Positions 42,171-54,714 of a stretch of 64,000 nucleotides of DNA are shown in pieces. This DNA comes from Leptospira sanjuanensis. GTDB taxonomy: Bacteria; Spirochaetota; Leptospiria; Leptospirales; Leptospiraceae. Where the stretch lies: the NCBI RefSeq assembly GCF_022267375.1, contig NZ_JAIZBH010000001.1, positions 2,266,501-2,330,500 on the forward strand. Direction: 5' to 3'. The notes under the pieces are model-generated. The model had not been told where the DNA came from. It made no database searches and saw only the letters and a list, made by a program, of their open reading frames with translations. Both the position numbers and the translations under genes were made by a program. How positions within the stretch are numbered: position 1 is the first letter of the stretch; each line of letters starts with the position of its first letter.

Positions 42171-43778
42171 ATGAGCAAGGAACCCCCCAAAGAAAGCTGG
42201 AAATCCAGAACCGGATTGATTCTCACCGTGGCAAGCGGAGCAATCGGTCTCGGTAACTTTATTCGATTCCCCGGACAAGCCGTAGCAAACGGCGGAGGGG
42301 CCTTTATGGTCCCCTACATCATCAGCTTCATTTTGGTCGGAATCCCTGTCTGTATCACAGAATGGATTATGGGGAGAATGGGAGGCCGCACCGGTCACAG
42401 TGCGCCTTTCCTTTTCAAAAGTTTCCTCTCCGGCTTTCCACTTCGAATCGTCGGAGCCATCGGCGTAACCGTTCCGATTCTCATCTACGTATATTACGTT
42501 TTTATTGAGGCTTGGTGTCTCGCCTACTCCTTCGATTTTTTAACGGGACAAATCCGATTCAACGCAAGCGGAAACGTTCCTCAAGCCGAAATCATTCAAG
42601 CCGCGGGAAATTATTATCTGGATATCACGGGAGCGCGTGCGAACGGAAACGCGATTTCAGGTAAAATTTTTTACGCAACGATAACCTGCTTCGTATTGAA
42701 CTTCGCCCTCGTCTACCGCGGTATATCCAAAGGAATCGAAACATTCGCCAAAATCGCGGTTCCGCTTATGCTCGTTTGTTCCGCGGTGATTTTAGTTCGA
42801 GTTCTAACGTTAGACGATATCGACCTCGGTTTGGGAAGGATGTGGAACCCGGATTGGTCCGCTCTCTTGAAATCGGAAGTCTGGATCGCCGCAGCGGGCC
42901 AGATCTTCTTCACCCTTTCCGCCGGTTTCGGAATCGCTCTCGTATTTTCGAGTTATCTAAAGCGGGACAACGACGTGGTGCTTTCCTCTTTGTCGGCCGC
43001 ATCGTTAAACGAATTCGTGGAAGTCGCAATCGGAGGGATGGTTACGATTCCGGTCGCCTATCTTTTTTTAGGCGGATCGATCGCTCAATTCGGGATGTTC
43101 GGTATGGGTTTTATCGCGCTTCCTTCCGTATTTTCTCTTATGCCCGGCGGAGAATTTTTCGGAGCGATATGGTTCTTCGTTCTTTTTCTCGCTGCGATCA
43201 CGTCCTCCGTCACGATGCTCCAACCCGGAATCATCTTTTTGGAAGAATCCTTCGGTATACGCAGACATACTTCCACTTTGATTCTATTCTTATTCACCGG
43301 AAGTCTTTGTTTTCCGATCTTGTATTTCAACGAAAACTTCCAAGCGTTGGAACTCGCCGACTTTTGGATCGGCACGATTCTAATCTTTATCTTGGCGAGC
43401 ATTCAGATCTTTATCTTCGGTTGGAAAGTCGGAGCTAAAAAAGGTCTGGAAGACGGAAATGAAGGATCTCATCTCGAACTTCCGAAATTTTTCTGGTTCG
43501 TGATCCAATACGTAACTCCCGCGTTTTTGCTCGTGATCTTTATAGCATTTCTCTTCCAAAACCTGCCAGGCCATTTCGACAGAATGAATGCGGATACGAT
43601 CATCGCGCAAGGAATTGCAAAAGGACAAAGTTTCACGCAAGAAATGACCGAAGCAGTAAAGTTGCGAGCCTTGATATCGAAATCCGTTTTTTTCGGAATA
43701 TTGATCGTTTTCAGTCTGATCGTGCTTCTCGTACACTACGCGTTGGTATATAAAGAAAAGAGAGGACAAACGCAATGA
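42171..43778 (+). CDS. Neurotransmitter:sodium symporter (NSS) family transporter
   Basis: A 535-residue membrane protein with about twelve helices. Helix 1 carries [27 protein letters not shown], the NSS signature that binds two Na+ ions and the amino-acid substrate. [16 protein letters not shown] follows on the second helix and its cytoplasmic loop. Bacterial NSS proteins take up amino acids such as tryptophan, tyrosine, leucine, alanine or methionine with Na+. The next small gene is a MetS-like subunit, which points to methionine/alanine-type import. The ATG at 42171 is the family-type start. Confidence 0.92.
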   Translation: MSKEPPKESWKSRTGLILTVASGAIGLGNFIRFPGQAVANGGGAFMVPYIISFILVGIPVCITEWIMGRMGGRTGHSAPFLFKSFLSGFPLRIVGAIGVTVPILIYVYYVFIEAWCLAYSFDFLTGQIRFNASGNVPQAEIIQAAGNYYLDITGARANGNAISGKIFYATITCFVLNFALVYRGISKGIETFAKIAVPLMLVCSAVILVRVLTLDDIDLGLGRMWNPDWSALLKSEVWIAAAGQIFFTLSAGFGIALVFSSYLKRDNDVVLSSLSAASLNEFVEVAIGGMVTIPVAYLFLGGSIAQFGMFGMGFIALPSVFSLMPGGEFFGAIWFFVLFLAAITSSVTMLQPGIIFLEESFGIRRHTSTLILFLFTGSLCFPILYFNENFQALELADFWIGTILIFILASIQIFIFGWKVGAKKGLEDGNEGSHLELPKFFWFVIQYVTPAFLLVIFIAFLFQNLPGHFDRMNADTIIAQGIAKGQSFTQEMTEAVKLRALISKSVFFGILIVFSLIVLLVHYALVYKEKRGQTQ

Positions 43779-43903
43779 TGTTCTTAGCGCAAACGGAGGG
43801 TCTAAATTGCCAGGGGATGTCGATTATGGTCCTTTCCCTGTTTTTGGTGACGGCGCTTTCCGCTTTTTGCATATTCAAACTTTTTAAAACTCGAAACCAT
43901 TGA
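43778..43903 (+). CDS. MetS-like small subunit of the NSS symporter
   Basis: A 41-residue single-helix protein: [13 protein letters not shown], a hydrophobic [20 protein letters not shown] and a basic tail. The ATG at 43778 shares its A with the symporter stop TGA, so its translation is coupled to the transporter. MetP/MetS of Corynebacterium is the precedent: small membrane peptides encoded right after NSS transporters and needed for their activity. The sequence match is by arrangement and topology, not detailed homology. Its stop overlaps the dinG start by 4 bases. Confidence 0.72.
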   Translation: MFLAQTEGLNCQGMSIMVLSLFLVTALSAFCIFKLFKTRNH

Positions 43904-45876
43904 ACCGTTCTACGCCATACTTTGATAAACTTTCCGCAATCTGGGACGATTTCGAACCCAGAAAGGGGCAGATTCAACTCTCTCAAAAAATCGAGGAATC
44001 CCTGTTCAACGGAACCCATCTCATCGCGGAAGCGGGAACCGGGGTCGGAAAATCCTTGGCCTATTTGATTCCTGCCGCGCTCGCGTCGATCGAACGCGAG
44101 GAGCCCGTCGTCATTTCTACGGAAACGAAATCCCTGCAACAGCAGCTTTTGTTAAAGGACATTCCGATGGTTTCCCGAATCTTGGGGACCGATCTCCGAG
44201 CCGAAGTCGCTATGGGAGCTTCCAACTACGTCTGCAAACGAAAGATGAATCACGTTCTTCGAGACGGAACGTTCGGACCCGAGATGATTCCTCATATAGG
44301 CGCTTTCAACGAATGGATCCGAACGACCGAGTCCGGAAGAAAACAGGAATTTACCGGAACGGCTTCATACGATTTTTGGAATAAGATCACTCGAGAAGCG
44401 GACAACTGTCTTGGAAGAAACTGTCCGAACTTTTCCCATTCGTATTATTTTTTGGAACGGGAAAAGTGGAAACGAAGCAATATCCTGATCGTCAACCATC
44501 ACCTTCTCGCGGCGCATATCGCAAGCGACTTCAACATTCTTCCCGAATTCAGCAGGGTGATTTTGGACGAAGCGCATAACTTTCCGGACATTATCGGTTC
44601 CTCTTTTCGTCAGGAAATCCGTTCTCAGGAAATTCAAAAACTTCTTCAACAGATATGGCTTCCGAATAAGAACACGGGGATCGCGGTTTCTATTTCTTCG
44701 ACGGCGCTTAAGGATCTTGTCGCGAAAGCCGGTGAGGCCCTGACTTCTTTCTTTAACGCGCTTTCGGGAGAGGTTCCTTTAAACTTCTATAACCCGCAGA
44801 GAATCAAACGTCCGCTTCGTTTGGACCGGGGCGCGTTTGCCGCAGTGCTCGCGGAGATTACGGAAATTCTTCAGAAACATCTTTCCAAACTTTCCAAAGA
44901 CAGCGACGACGTCACCGAAAAGGAATCCGCTCTCGTCTTAGAGATGTTAGCCGGTAGAATGGAAGAGATCGCGGTCGGTTTGGAAACGTTCCGTCTCCTC
45001 GACGATACAAGCCTCGTGTATTGGATCGAACCTCCCGATCAAAACACGAAGGAAATCTATTATAAAATTTGCATGGAACCCTTGAGTCCGGACGAAATCA
45101 TCCGGGACTTGTTCGCTTCCCGCATGCAATCGGTCGTTTTTACGTCGGCGACGCTTTCCACGAGCGGAAACGATTTTAAATATTTCAAAAAGAAGATCGG
45201 GGATCTTCCCACTGCGAACATTACGGTTCCTTCTCCCTTTCCGTATCAGAAAAACGCACTTTTGTATGTTCCGAGAGAAATCCGCGATCCCGTCGGAGAT
45301 CCGGACGGGTATCACGCCGACCTTGCCAAACAAATTCTTTGGCTCATCGAGTTGACGCAAGGGAATACGTTCGTTCTTTTCACTTCCTTTAAATCCTTGA
45401 AGGTAGTGTATGAGGCGATTCGTCCGCACACGAATCTTCCCTTATTCTCTCAATCCGATCTCGGACCGGACGGGGCTAAACAAATGTATCTGGAAACTCC
45501 GAACAGTGTGCTTTTCGGAGTTTCGACCTTTTGGCAAGGAATCGACATTCGGGGGGACAAACTCCGATCAGTGGTCATCGCTAAACTTCCGTTCCAGGTT
45601 CCGAACGATCCCGTTCTCGAAACCAAAAGCGAAAAGCTGAAGGAATCCGGCGGAAATCCGTTCGTCGAGCTGCAGCTTCCGTATGCCTGCACCGTTTTGA
45701 AACAAGGATTCGGCCGTTTGATCCGTTCCGGAACCGATACGGGAATCGTTTCGATTTTGGATCCGAGAATGTTCACAAAAACCTATGGAAAGGATCTTTT
45801 GAAATCCCTTCCTCCCGCGAAACTCGTTCAGAATCGGGAAGATTTAAGCAGAGAATTCGCCAATCTGCCGAAATAG
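43900..45876 (+). CDS. DinG/YoaA-family ATP-dependent helicase
   Basis: A 658-residue XPD-like superfamily 2 helicase. Walker A is in [13 protein letters not shown] and the DEAH box in [11 protein letters not shown]. Cysteines in VCKRKM and [11 protein letters not shown] fit the four-cysteine iron-sulfur cluster of this group. Motif VI is [23 protein letters not shown] in form. The start is TTG at 43900 (in ATTGA), overlapping the MetS-like stop, so it is co-transcribed with the transporter. The family resolves R-loops and other structured DNA during repair. No exonuclease domain is present, unlike Gram-positive DinG. Confidence 0.9.
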   Translation: MNRSTPYFDKLSAIWDDFEPRKGQIQLSQKIEESLFNGTHLIAEAGTGVGKSLAYLIPAALASIEREEPVVISTETKSLQQQLLLKDIPMVSRILGTDLRAEVAMGASNYVCKRKMNHVLRDGTFGPEMIPHIGAFNEWIRTTESGRKQEFTGTASYDFWNKITREADNCLGRNCPNFSHSYYFLEREKWKRSNILIVNHHLLAAHIASDFNILPEFSRVILDEAHNFPDIIGSSFRQEIRSQEIQKLLQQIWLPNKNTGIAVSISSTALKDLVAKAGEALTSFFNALSGEVPLNFYNPQRIKRPLRLDRGAFAAVLAEITEILQKHLSKLSKDSDDVTEKESALVLEMLAGRMEEIAVGLETFRLLDDTSLVYWIEPPDQNTKEIYYKICMEPLSPDEIIRDLFASRMQSVVFTSATLSTSGNDFKYFKKKIGDLPTANITVPSPFPYQKNALLYVPREIRDPVGDPDGYHADLAKQILWLIELTQGNTFVLFTSFKSLKVVYEAIRPHTNLPLFSQSDLGPDGAKQMYLETPNSVLFGVSTFWQGIDIRGDKLRSVVIAKLPFQVPNDPVLETKSEKLKESGGNPFVELQLPYACTVLKQGFGRLIRSGTDTGIVSILDPRMFTKTYGKDLLKSLPPAKLVQNREDLSREFANLPK

Positions 45877-45909
45877 ATAGAAGACGCTTTTCTATTTTTG
45901 AGTAGGCAG

Positions 45910-46779
45910 ATGAAGAATTTTTTAACCCGTTTTATTCCGATCCTTCTTCCCTTAATCCTTCCGATTCATACCTCCTTCTCCTTTGAAAGCAGGGACTTTA
46001 CGGACACGGTCACCGATTGGAAGAAGGGCGAGATTCAGAAAATTCTTTCCTTTAAACTTCCGAAGTTGACCTACTCCGTCGAAGATTCGGATTGGGGCAA
46101 GGAGAATACGGCGAGAAATCTCACCGAGGCGAGAAAGAAAGCTTCTCTACAAGCCGAAGAGGAACTCAAGAAATTTCTTTTCCGCAAGATCGACACGATC
46201 AAATTGGACGCCGAATTCACTCTACGCGAAAAGATCAAAGAAGACTCTATGTTTCGAGAGGTCTTCAATCAAATCTACGAAATCGAACCGATCTTTACGA
46301 CGGTTAACTTTGTCGAAAATCAAACGGTAGCAAAGGGAGTCATTCGGTTCAAAGGAAAACGCGGGATTCTAAATTACGTTTTTCTTTCGTATGAGACCGA
46401 GAGTTTTCCGGAATATCCTGCTCCCACCCTCCACGCCGAGTTCACGTCTCTGATCGTGGATGCGAGACATTTGAAACTCGAGACTGCTCTGTTTCCGGAG
46501 ATTCTTTCCGAGGAAGGAAACAGTTTGTATTCGCCCTACTTCGTTCCGAAAGAGAACGTCGTGCGAAACGGTTACGTGAGTTATATGAAAACTCCCGAAG
46601 AGGCGTTTCGTTCTCCGATCGCAGGAACCAAACCGTATTTCGTTACAGCGTTAGGCGTCACAGGCCATTATCCCGTCAATCCCGTGATCGCGGGCGAAGA
46701 TGCGAGAAAACTGCTCGCTTCCCCGAAGACCAAGGCGGCGTTGAAGAATTGTAAAGTGATCATTCTGAAAGACAAGTGA
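45910..46779 (+). CDS. Exported protein of unknown function
   Basis: A 289-residue protein from the ATG at 45910 (a TTG at 45898 adds four residues). It has a signal peptide (about 1-25, [19 protein letters not shown]). After a long helical segment rich in Lys/Glu ([23 protein letters not shown]) there is a beta-rich region ([23 protein letters not shown]). The arrangement recalls exported lipoprotein-like LPP20 proteins, but I cannot assign it. It follows dinG by 33 bases and is probably on the same transcript. Confidence 0.72.
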   Translation: MKNFLTRFIPILLPLILPIHTSFSFESRDFTDTVTDWKKGEIQKILSFKLPKLTYSVEDSDWGKENTARNLTEARKKASLQAEEELKKFLFRKIDTIKLDAEFTLREKIKEDSMFREVFNQIYEIEPIFTTVNFVENQTVAKGVIRFKGKRGILNYVFLSYETESFPEYPAPTLHAEFTSLIVDARHLKLETALFPEILSEEGNSLYSPYFVPKENVVRNGYVSYMKTPEEAFRSPIAGTKPYFVTALGVTGHYPVNPVIAGEDARKLLASPKTKAALKNCKVIILKDK

Positions 46780-46830
46780 GGGACCGGTAGCAGAGCGATT
46801 TCAAAATTTGCAAGTGATTTTTGACGGGTA

Positions 46831-46960
46831 TGTAGGAGTTCCTACAACGATCGAGTTCAGGAATTCTTCTTGCAAATAGTATGATTTTCTGATATTGGGA
46901 ATACGCCGAAATTTTCCCACGAAGCCCGCCTCCGCCACCCATTTCGGGCGAGGGCGATCG
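46831..46960 (+). repeat. Composite dispersed element (copy 3)
   Basis: TGTAGGA-GT-TCCTACA (46831-46846) is a perfect palindrome. AGTATGATTTTCTGATAT follows at 46878-46895, then a C-rich/G-rich imperfect hairpin (GCCCGCC ... GGGCGAGGGCG, about 46928-46954). It is in the same orientation and order as the element at 34541-34670, also just after a plus-strand gene. Confidence 0.6.
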
Positions 46961-46983
46961 TTTTTTCGAACTCAGCAGAACGC

Positions 46984-47832
46984 CTATAACGTCCTCAGAG
47001 ATTGTAAAAAATCGAACGGAATCTCATATTTTGTCCAAGAGACCGGAACTTTATCGGCGGAATAAGCTTCCGTTCCGTCGCAATCCAACTTGGCCCGCAT
47101 TTCTTGTAAAACCGGCCGATCCGATTCGGAAAGAGTATAACGAAAGTATTCCCCACAATCTCCCATCCCCCTGTATTTGTGAAAGGCCACAAAGTCCTTT
47201 GTTTCCGGTTTGTAAAAACGAATCAAACGGTCGCTTTCAAAACTTTCTCTGGAGACTATTTCACCGTTTTTCTCAAAACGAAACGTCTTAAACTTTAGAA
47301 CTTTCGTTTTTGCGGGGAACTCACTTTCCTCGTAGATAAAATACACGTAATAACGATTGTAAGCGGACGAAGTGCACAACAATTCTCCCAAAAACTTTCT
47401 GTCGGAAAGAAAATAAAAACGAATCGGAGAATACTTTAAGAATTCCGCATATACATGATAGTCGATTTTTCCGTCCGTCCCCGATCCTATGGAATCGTAA
47501 TCACAATCTTTTGGAAGACGATCCTTTAAGGATTCCATGGCTTCCGCACATTCGTTTTCGGGGTATGAAAAATTTTCTTCGCGAGAATTCTCCTCCGAAG
47601 GATGCGCGTAAAAATCACAATCTTTCGGCCATTGTATGGAAGTTCTTTTCGGGTTTTTATTGATGAAAGGAGTTTCGGAGGACAGATGTTCTCGGATAAA
47701 AGAAAAAACGAAATTCTTTTCCGATCGCTCCTCGATCGATTCTTTGCCGAACCAAAAAAGAACGATTAAAATTCCGAAAACGATCGGGATCAAAAAAAAG
47801 AACCGTGCTTGTATAAAACCAATTCGTTTCAT
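46984..47832 (-). CDS. Membrane-anchored protein, unknown function
   Basis: A 282-residue protein with one N-terminal membrane helix (about 9-30) and an extracytoplasmic domain. Two WPKDCDFY/LPKDCDYD repeats and a CTSSAYN and GDCGEYF segment give conserved-looking cysteines. The rest is beta-rich with many aromatic residues. No family recognised. It lies downstream of the TPR-like gene on the same strand with a gap of 73 bases. Confidence 0.72.
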   Translation of the reverse strand: MKRIGFIQARFFFLIPIVFGILIVLFWFGKESIEERSEKNFVFSFIREHLSSETPFINKNPKRTSIQWPKDCDFYAHPSEENSREENFSYPENECAEAMESLKDRLPKDCDYDSIGSGTDGKIDYHVYAEFLKYSPIRFYFLSDRKFLGELLCTSSAYNRYYVYFIYEESEFPAKTKVLKFKTFRFEKNGEIVSRESFESDRLIRFYKPETKDFVAFHKYRGMGDCGEYFRYTLSESDRPVLQEMRAKLDCDGTEAYSADKVPVSWTKYEIPFDFLQSLRTL

Positions 47833-47905
47833 AAAACTCGGCCCCTTCGGTGAAATTCAAAAAAGAAAAACGTTTCTATATGGAATCTTATTTTCGAATC
47901 CGCTC

Positions 47906-48743
<838 letters not shown>

Positions 48744-48761
48744 TAAAAAAAAAGTGAATCG

Positions 48762-48990
48762 CGTTAACTCAAGCGTCGCTCTCTGAACTCAGCATCTCGC
48801 TCCCTACGGGTCGCTCGACAGATCCCGTTAACTCAAGCGTCGCTCTCTGAACTCAGCGTCTCGCTCCCTACGGGTCGCTCGACAGATCGCGTTAACTCAA
48901 GCGTCGCTCTCTGAACTCAGCGTCTCGCTCCCTACGGGTCGCTTGACAGATCGCGTTAACTCAGCGAAACGCTCTCTACGGATCGCGTTT
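48762..48990. repeat. 64-bp tandem repeat, three full copies and a partial fourth
   Basis: Copies begin with CGTTAACTCAAGCGTCGCTC at 48762, 48826 and 48890; a partial fourth begins at 48954. The period is exactly 64 bases. Each copy holds CTCCCTACGGGTCGC, whose reverse complement is the core of the 101-bp repeats at 29220-29405. The array fills most of the 292-base gap between asnS and the TPR gene and reaches the last codon region of asnS. Confidence 0.85.
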
Positions 48991-50297
48991 CAGGGATAAA
49001 GTCGTTCCATCATCCTCGGGAACGGAATACATTCCCGGACGTGCTGCAATCCGCAGATCCAGGCGATCATTCGTTCCGAACCGAGTCCGAATCCCGAATG
49101 CGGAACCGATCCGTATTTTCGCAGATCCAGATACCAATCATAGGATTCCACGGGAAGTTTTTCCTCCTGCAGACGATGAACGATGTTTTCGTAATTTTCT
49201 TCCCGTTCCGATCCGCCGATGATTTCACCCACACCGTCCGGCGCGATTAAGTCGGCGTTCAAAACCGTTTTCGGATCTTCGGGATTCACCTTCATGTAAA
49301 AGGCCTTCGCTTCTCTCGGATACTTTTGGATGAAAACGGGTCCGCCGAATTCGGTCGTGAGCATCTGTTCTCTTTCGGAATTGATGTCGTCTCCCCAAAC
49401 GATGTCTTCCCCTTTCGACTGAAGAATTTCGAGCGCCTCCGTATAATCGATCACCGGAAAATCTTTTTCGAGATACGCAAGCAGCGGCGCAGGATCCCGC
49501 TCCAATACCTTTAGGTCCTGCAAAGAATTTTGAACGGTCTCTTGGATGATCGTCTTTACGAAGTCTTCCTGCAACTTCAAGTTCTCCGCGTGGCCCGCAA
49601 ACGCCACTTCCGCTTCCACCATCCAAAATTCCGTCAAGTGTCTGCGCGTCTTACTCTTCTCCGCGCGAAACGTAGGTCCGTAACAAAAGACTTTATTGTG
49701 CGCGAAGATCGCCGTTTCCAAATACAACTGTCCGGTCTGCGCAAGATACGCGTTCCCCAAATCGAAGTATTCCGTGGAAAACAAAGTGCCCGCGCTTTCT
49801 CCCACAGAACCGGTGAGAATCGGAGTATCGATCAAAAGAAATTGTCTTTCATGAAAGTATTTACGGATCGCGAACGAAAGATTGTCTCTCACGCGAAGGA
49901 TCGCGAGTTGTTTGGAGGAACGCAACCAGAGATGGCGTTGCGAAATCAAAAAATCGATCCCGTGTTCCTTCGGAGTGATCGGATAATTTTCGGATTCTCC
50001 CACGATACGGATCGAATCCATCACGAGTTCGAAACCGATCGGAGATTTTTCGTTACGCACGAGTTTGCCCGTAACCGCTACGGAAGTTTCCTGACGGAGA
50101 TGTTTTACGGTTTGAAAGACTTCTTCGCCGAGGATTTCTTTTTCGGCCAGCACCTGGAGAATTCTTCCGCTGTTTCTTAAAGAGATAAACTGTCTTGCGT
50201 TGCTCCCCCGGATTCCGTGAACCCAACCTTGGACGACTACCGTACGATCCACGTATGTTTCTAATTCATGATTACTGACGATCGGTGTTTCAGACAT
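48990..50297 (-). CDS. asnS: Asparagine--tRNA ligase
   Basis: A 435-residue class IIb aminoacyl-tRNA synthetase. The N-terminal OB-fold anticodon-binding domain (VQGWVHGIRGSNARQFISLRN) is followed by the catalytic domain. GSVGESAGTLFSTEYFDLGNAYLAQTGQLYLE covers motif 1 and the ATP region, PTFRAEKSKTRRHLTEFWMVE is motif 2 with the class II loop, and GFGLGSERMIAWICG is motif 3. The FRAEKSKTRRHLTEF type and the C-terminal HVRECIPFPR distinguish AsnRS from AspRS. Transcribed divergently from folD; the tandem repeat lies after it. Confidence 0.96.
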   Translation of the reverse strand: MSETPIVSNHELETYVDRTVVVQGWVHGIRGSNARQFISLRNSGRILQVLAEKEILGEEVFQTVKHLRQETSVAVTGKLVRNEKSPIGFELVMDSIRIVGESENYPITPKEHGIDFLISQRHLWLRSSKQLAILRVRDNLSFAIRKYFHERQFLLIDTPILTGSVGESAGTLFSTEYFDLGNAYLAQTGQLYLETAIFAHNKVFCYGPTFRAEKSKTRRHLTEFWMVEAEVAFAGHAENLKLQEDFVKTIIQETVQNSLQDLKVLERDPAPLLAYLEKDFPVIDYTEALEILQSKGEDIVWGDDINSEREQMLTTEFGGPVFIQKYPREAKAFYMKVNPEDPKTVLNADLIAPDGVGEIIGGSEREENYENIVHRLQEEKLPVESYDWYLDLRKYGSVPHSGFGLGSERMIAWICGLQHVRECIPFPRMMERLYP

Positions 50298-50378
50298 GAA
50301 CCCATTTTACGGTTTCGGTTGGTTCGGAAAGGATATTTTTTACCTGACAGAGAAGTCGGTTCCGAAATCCTGAGAAGT

Positions 50379-52210
<1,832 letters not shown>

Positions 52211-52214
<4 letters not shown>

Positions 52215-53626
52215 TCGAAGTCTATTTTCACAATTCCCTCTCGGGTAAAAAAGAAAAATTCTCCCCCGCCGATCCCAAACGGGTCACAGTGTATTCCTGC
52301 GGTCCTACCGTTTACAACTTCGCACATATCGGAAATCTCAGAGCGTTTTTGTTTGTGGACGTTTTGCGCCGCTCTCTCAAACTTTTAGGATACGGCGTCG
52401 AAATGACGATGAACATCACGGACATAGACGACAAGATCATCCGTGATTCCATCGCATCCAAAAAAAGCATTCAGGAATTCACCGCTCCTTGGACGCAGGC
52501 ATTTTTCGAAGATTTAAAAACGGTTTCCGTGGAAACACTCGAACACTATCCGAAAGCCACCGAATCGATTCCGGAGATGATCGACATCATCCAGAAGCTT
52601 CAGGCCAAGGGTCTCGTCTATGAGAAGGACGATAGCCTTTACTTCTCCATTCAGAAATTCAACGGATACGGAAAACTGAGCAAGATCGACGTTACCGGTA
52701 TGAAAACCGGAACCCGTTACGATACGGACGAATACGAAAAAGAAGACGTGCGCGATTTCGTTCTTTGGAAAAGTCCTAAACTCGAAGGAGAAGCTTCCTG
52801 GGACACGTTAGTCGGCACCGGAAGACCGGGCTGGCATTTGGAATGTTCCGCAATGATCCGCAAGGTATATCATAGCGGAGTGGACATTCATACGGGCGGA
52901 GTGGATCTTTTGTTTCCGCATCACGAAAACGAAATCGCACAATCGGAAGGAGCGTTTCCCGGAGAAACGTTCGTAGGAACCTGGCTTCATTCCGAACACC
53001 TCCTCGTGGACGGACAAAAGATGTCCAAAAGCAAGGGGAACTTTTACACGTTACGCGATCTTGTCCGGCAAGGACTGGACCCGAAGGCGATCCGTTTTCT
53101 TCTGATCTCGGCTCACTATCGTTCCAAGCTGAACTTCTCCACGGACCGGATCGCGGAAGCGACCGCAAACATCCGTAAAATCCAGAACTGCGTGGATCGT
53201 CTTTTGGATTCGGAAAAAGGTACGATCGTCTCCGATTCATACGCTTTCGCTTTGCCGGTAACACAGGGATGGAAAAAGGAATTCGAAGAATCACTCGCAG
53301 ACGATCTGAACGTTTCCAAAGCGCTCGCGGTCGTATTCGAATCCGTGCGCCAAATCAATTCTTTTTTGGATACGAACCAGACGGATTCTTCCCAAAGAAT
53401 CGAATACATTCAACTTTTTGCATATTATGACCGTATTTTCGGCGTTCTCGATTTCTCTTCGAAAACGGATCTAATCGATTCCGAAATCGATTCGTTGATC
53501 GAAGAAAGACAAACCGCGAGAAAAAACAAGGACTTCGCGCGTTCCGACGCGATCCGCGATCAGCTTTTGGCGCAAGGAATTCTGATCGAGGATACGAAAG
53601 ACGGAATCCGCTGGAGGCGAAAATAG
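52211..53626 (+). CDS. cysS: Cysteine--tRNA ligase
   Basis: A 471-residue class I aminoacyl-tRNA synthetase. The HIGH motif is PTVYNFAHIGNLRAF, the KMSKS motif is KMSKSKGNFYTL, and the zinc-binding residues lie around VYSCGPTVY, WHLECSAM and HHENEIAQSE. The length is normal. The ATG overlaps the upstream esterase-like gene (ATGA), and its TAG overlaps the apparent AUA start of the trmH-type gene, so three genes are translationally coupled. Confidence 0.96.
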
Positions 53627-54369
53627 CCAGACCGGAATATATCTTCGGTAAGAGAACCCTCATCGAACTTACCGAGGCGAATCAAGGGAACGAACATTCG
53701 TTTCCTTTTATCGAGCTGTTCGTTAAGGAAAATCCGGGAACCGAAATCACGGAGAAGATCATAAACCGGCTTCCTTCGTTCGTAAAAGTCCATAAGGTTT
53801 CCGGAAACAAACTGGATTCTCTCGTTCCGGGAAGAAATCATCAAGGAATCGTCGCGCTCAAAGCTCCCGCGCGGCAGACCGCGGATAAAAAGAATCTCGA
53901 AGAATTCTTAGCCGAAAAACCAGGAGCCTTCCTGATTCTGGATCGAATCCAAGATCCGGGCAATCTCGGAAATATTTTAAGAACGGCGGAATGTTTCGGA
54001 GTAAAGAATATCATTCTTCCCGAACGCGAATCCGCCGGAATCACTCCGGTCGTGGAAAAAGTTTCCTCCGGTGCATTATCTTTTCTTAAAATCTTTACGG
54101 TGAAGAATCTCGCGAACACGATCGAACTTTTGAAAGAGAACGGATATTGGATCGTTTCCACAAGCGATCGAGGCACGGAGGATTGGTCCAAACTTCCCGA
54201 TCTTCAAGAACTCGCTATTTTGATGGGGAACGAAGGAGAAGGAGTCAAACGAATCCTGATGGAAAAATCGGATTTCGTTCTGCGGATTCCGATGCACGGA
54301 AATCTTTCTTCCTTAAATGTTACGGTTGCGACGGGCGTCGTACTCGACCGAATCGTAAACCGAAAATAA
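53623..54369 (+). CDS. TrmH/SpoU-family RNA 2'-O-methyltransferase with an apparent AUA start
   Basis: A 248-residue SPOUT methyltransferase. The predicted N-terminus ARPEYIFGKRTLIELTE matches the start of RlmB-type enzymes (EYIFGKN). SAM-binding motifs follow: LDRIQDPGNLGNILRTAECFG, AILMGNEGEGV and IPMHGNLSSLNVTVATGVVL. No ATG, GTG or TTG lies in frame between the previous stop (53428) and 54052, where the domain is already half read. GGAGG at 53613-53617 is spaced ideally before the ATA at 53623, which overlaps the cysS TAG. The likely role is 23S rRNA or tRNA Gm modification. Confidence 0.85.
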   Translation: MARPEYIFGKRTLIELTEANQGNEHSFPFIELFVKENPGTEITEKIINRLPSFVKVHKVSGNKLDSLVPGRNHQGIVALKAPARQTADKKNLEEFLAEKPGAFLILDRIQDPGNLGNILRTAECFGVKNIILPERESAGITPVVEKVSSGALSFLKIFTVKNLANTIELLKENGYWIVSTSDRGTEDWSKLPDLQELAILMGNEGEGVKRILMEKSDFVLRIPMHGNLSSLNVTVATGVVLDRIVNRK

Positions 54370-54714
54370 TTTCGCAAAAGCGATGCTTCGTCGCATCCTC
54401 ACCGATCGATTTGCGTTCTCGAAATACGGTATTCCCTCGACTTGAAGACCATTTTCCGTTTCGAAATCGGACGAAAACAAACCTTTCGCGCTCGGAAGAC
54501 AGGTATCAAAGATATTCAAATTTCTTAAATAACGAATCTCTTTCAGCCGCATTCACTCCCCTGCTTTCCAGTGAAACCTCTCGTTTTCCCCAGCGCTTCG
54601 CTTTTGAGCGTCGGTCTTTCGCTTCCCAGTTTACAATCGCCTTACAATACGAAGGCCCTCGCCGATTTTACGAATTATCTCTTGCAATTTCTTCTTTTTC
54701 GTTTTCACTTGAAT
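54370..54714. other. Intergenic region, nothing recognised
   Basis: About 345 bases between the methyltransferase gene and the lipase-like gene. It is somewhat AT-rich towards the lipase start. A frame open back to 54571 has no homology-like features. I see no terminator with a T-run and no repeat. Confidence 0.4.

Noticed and set aside
48762..48990. CRISPR array
   Set aside because: The repeats are directly adjacent with a fixed 64-base period and no unique spacers, and no cas genes are present.
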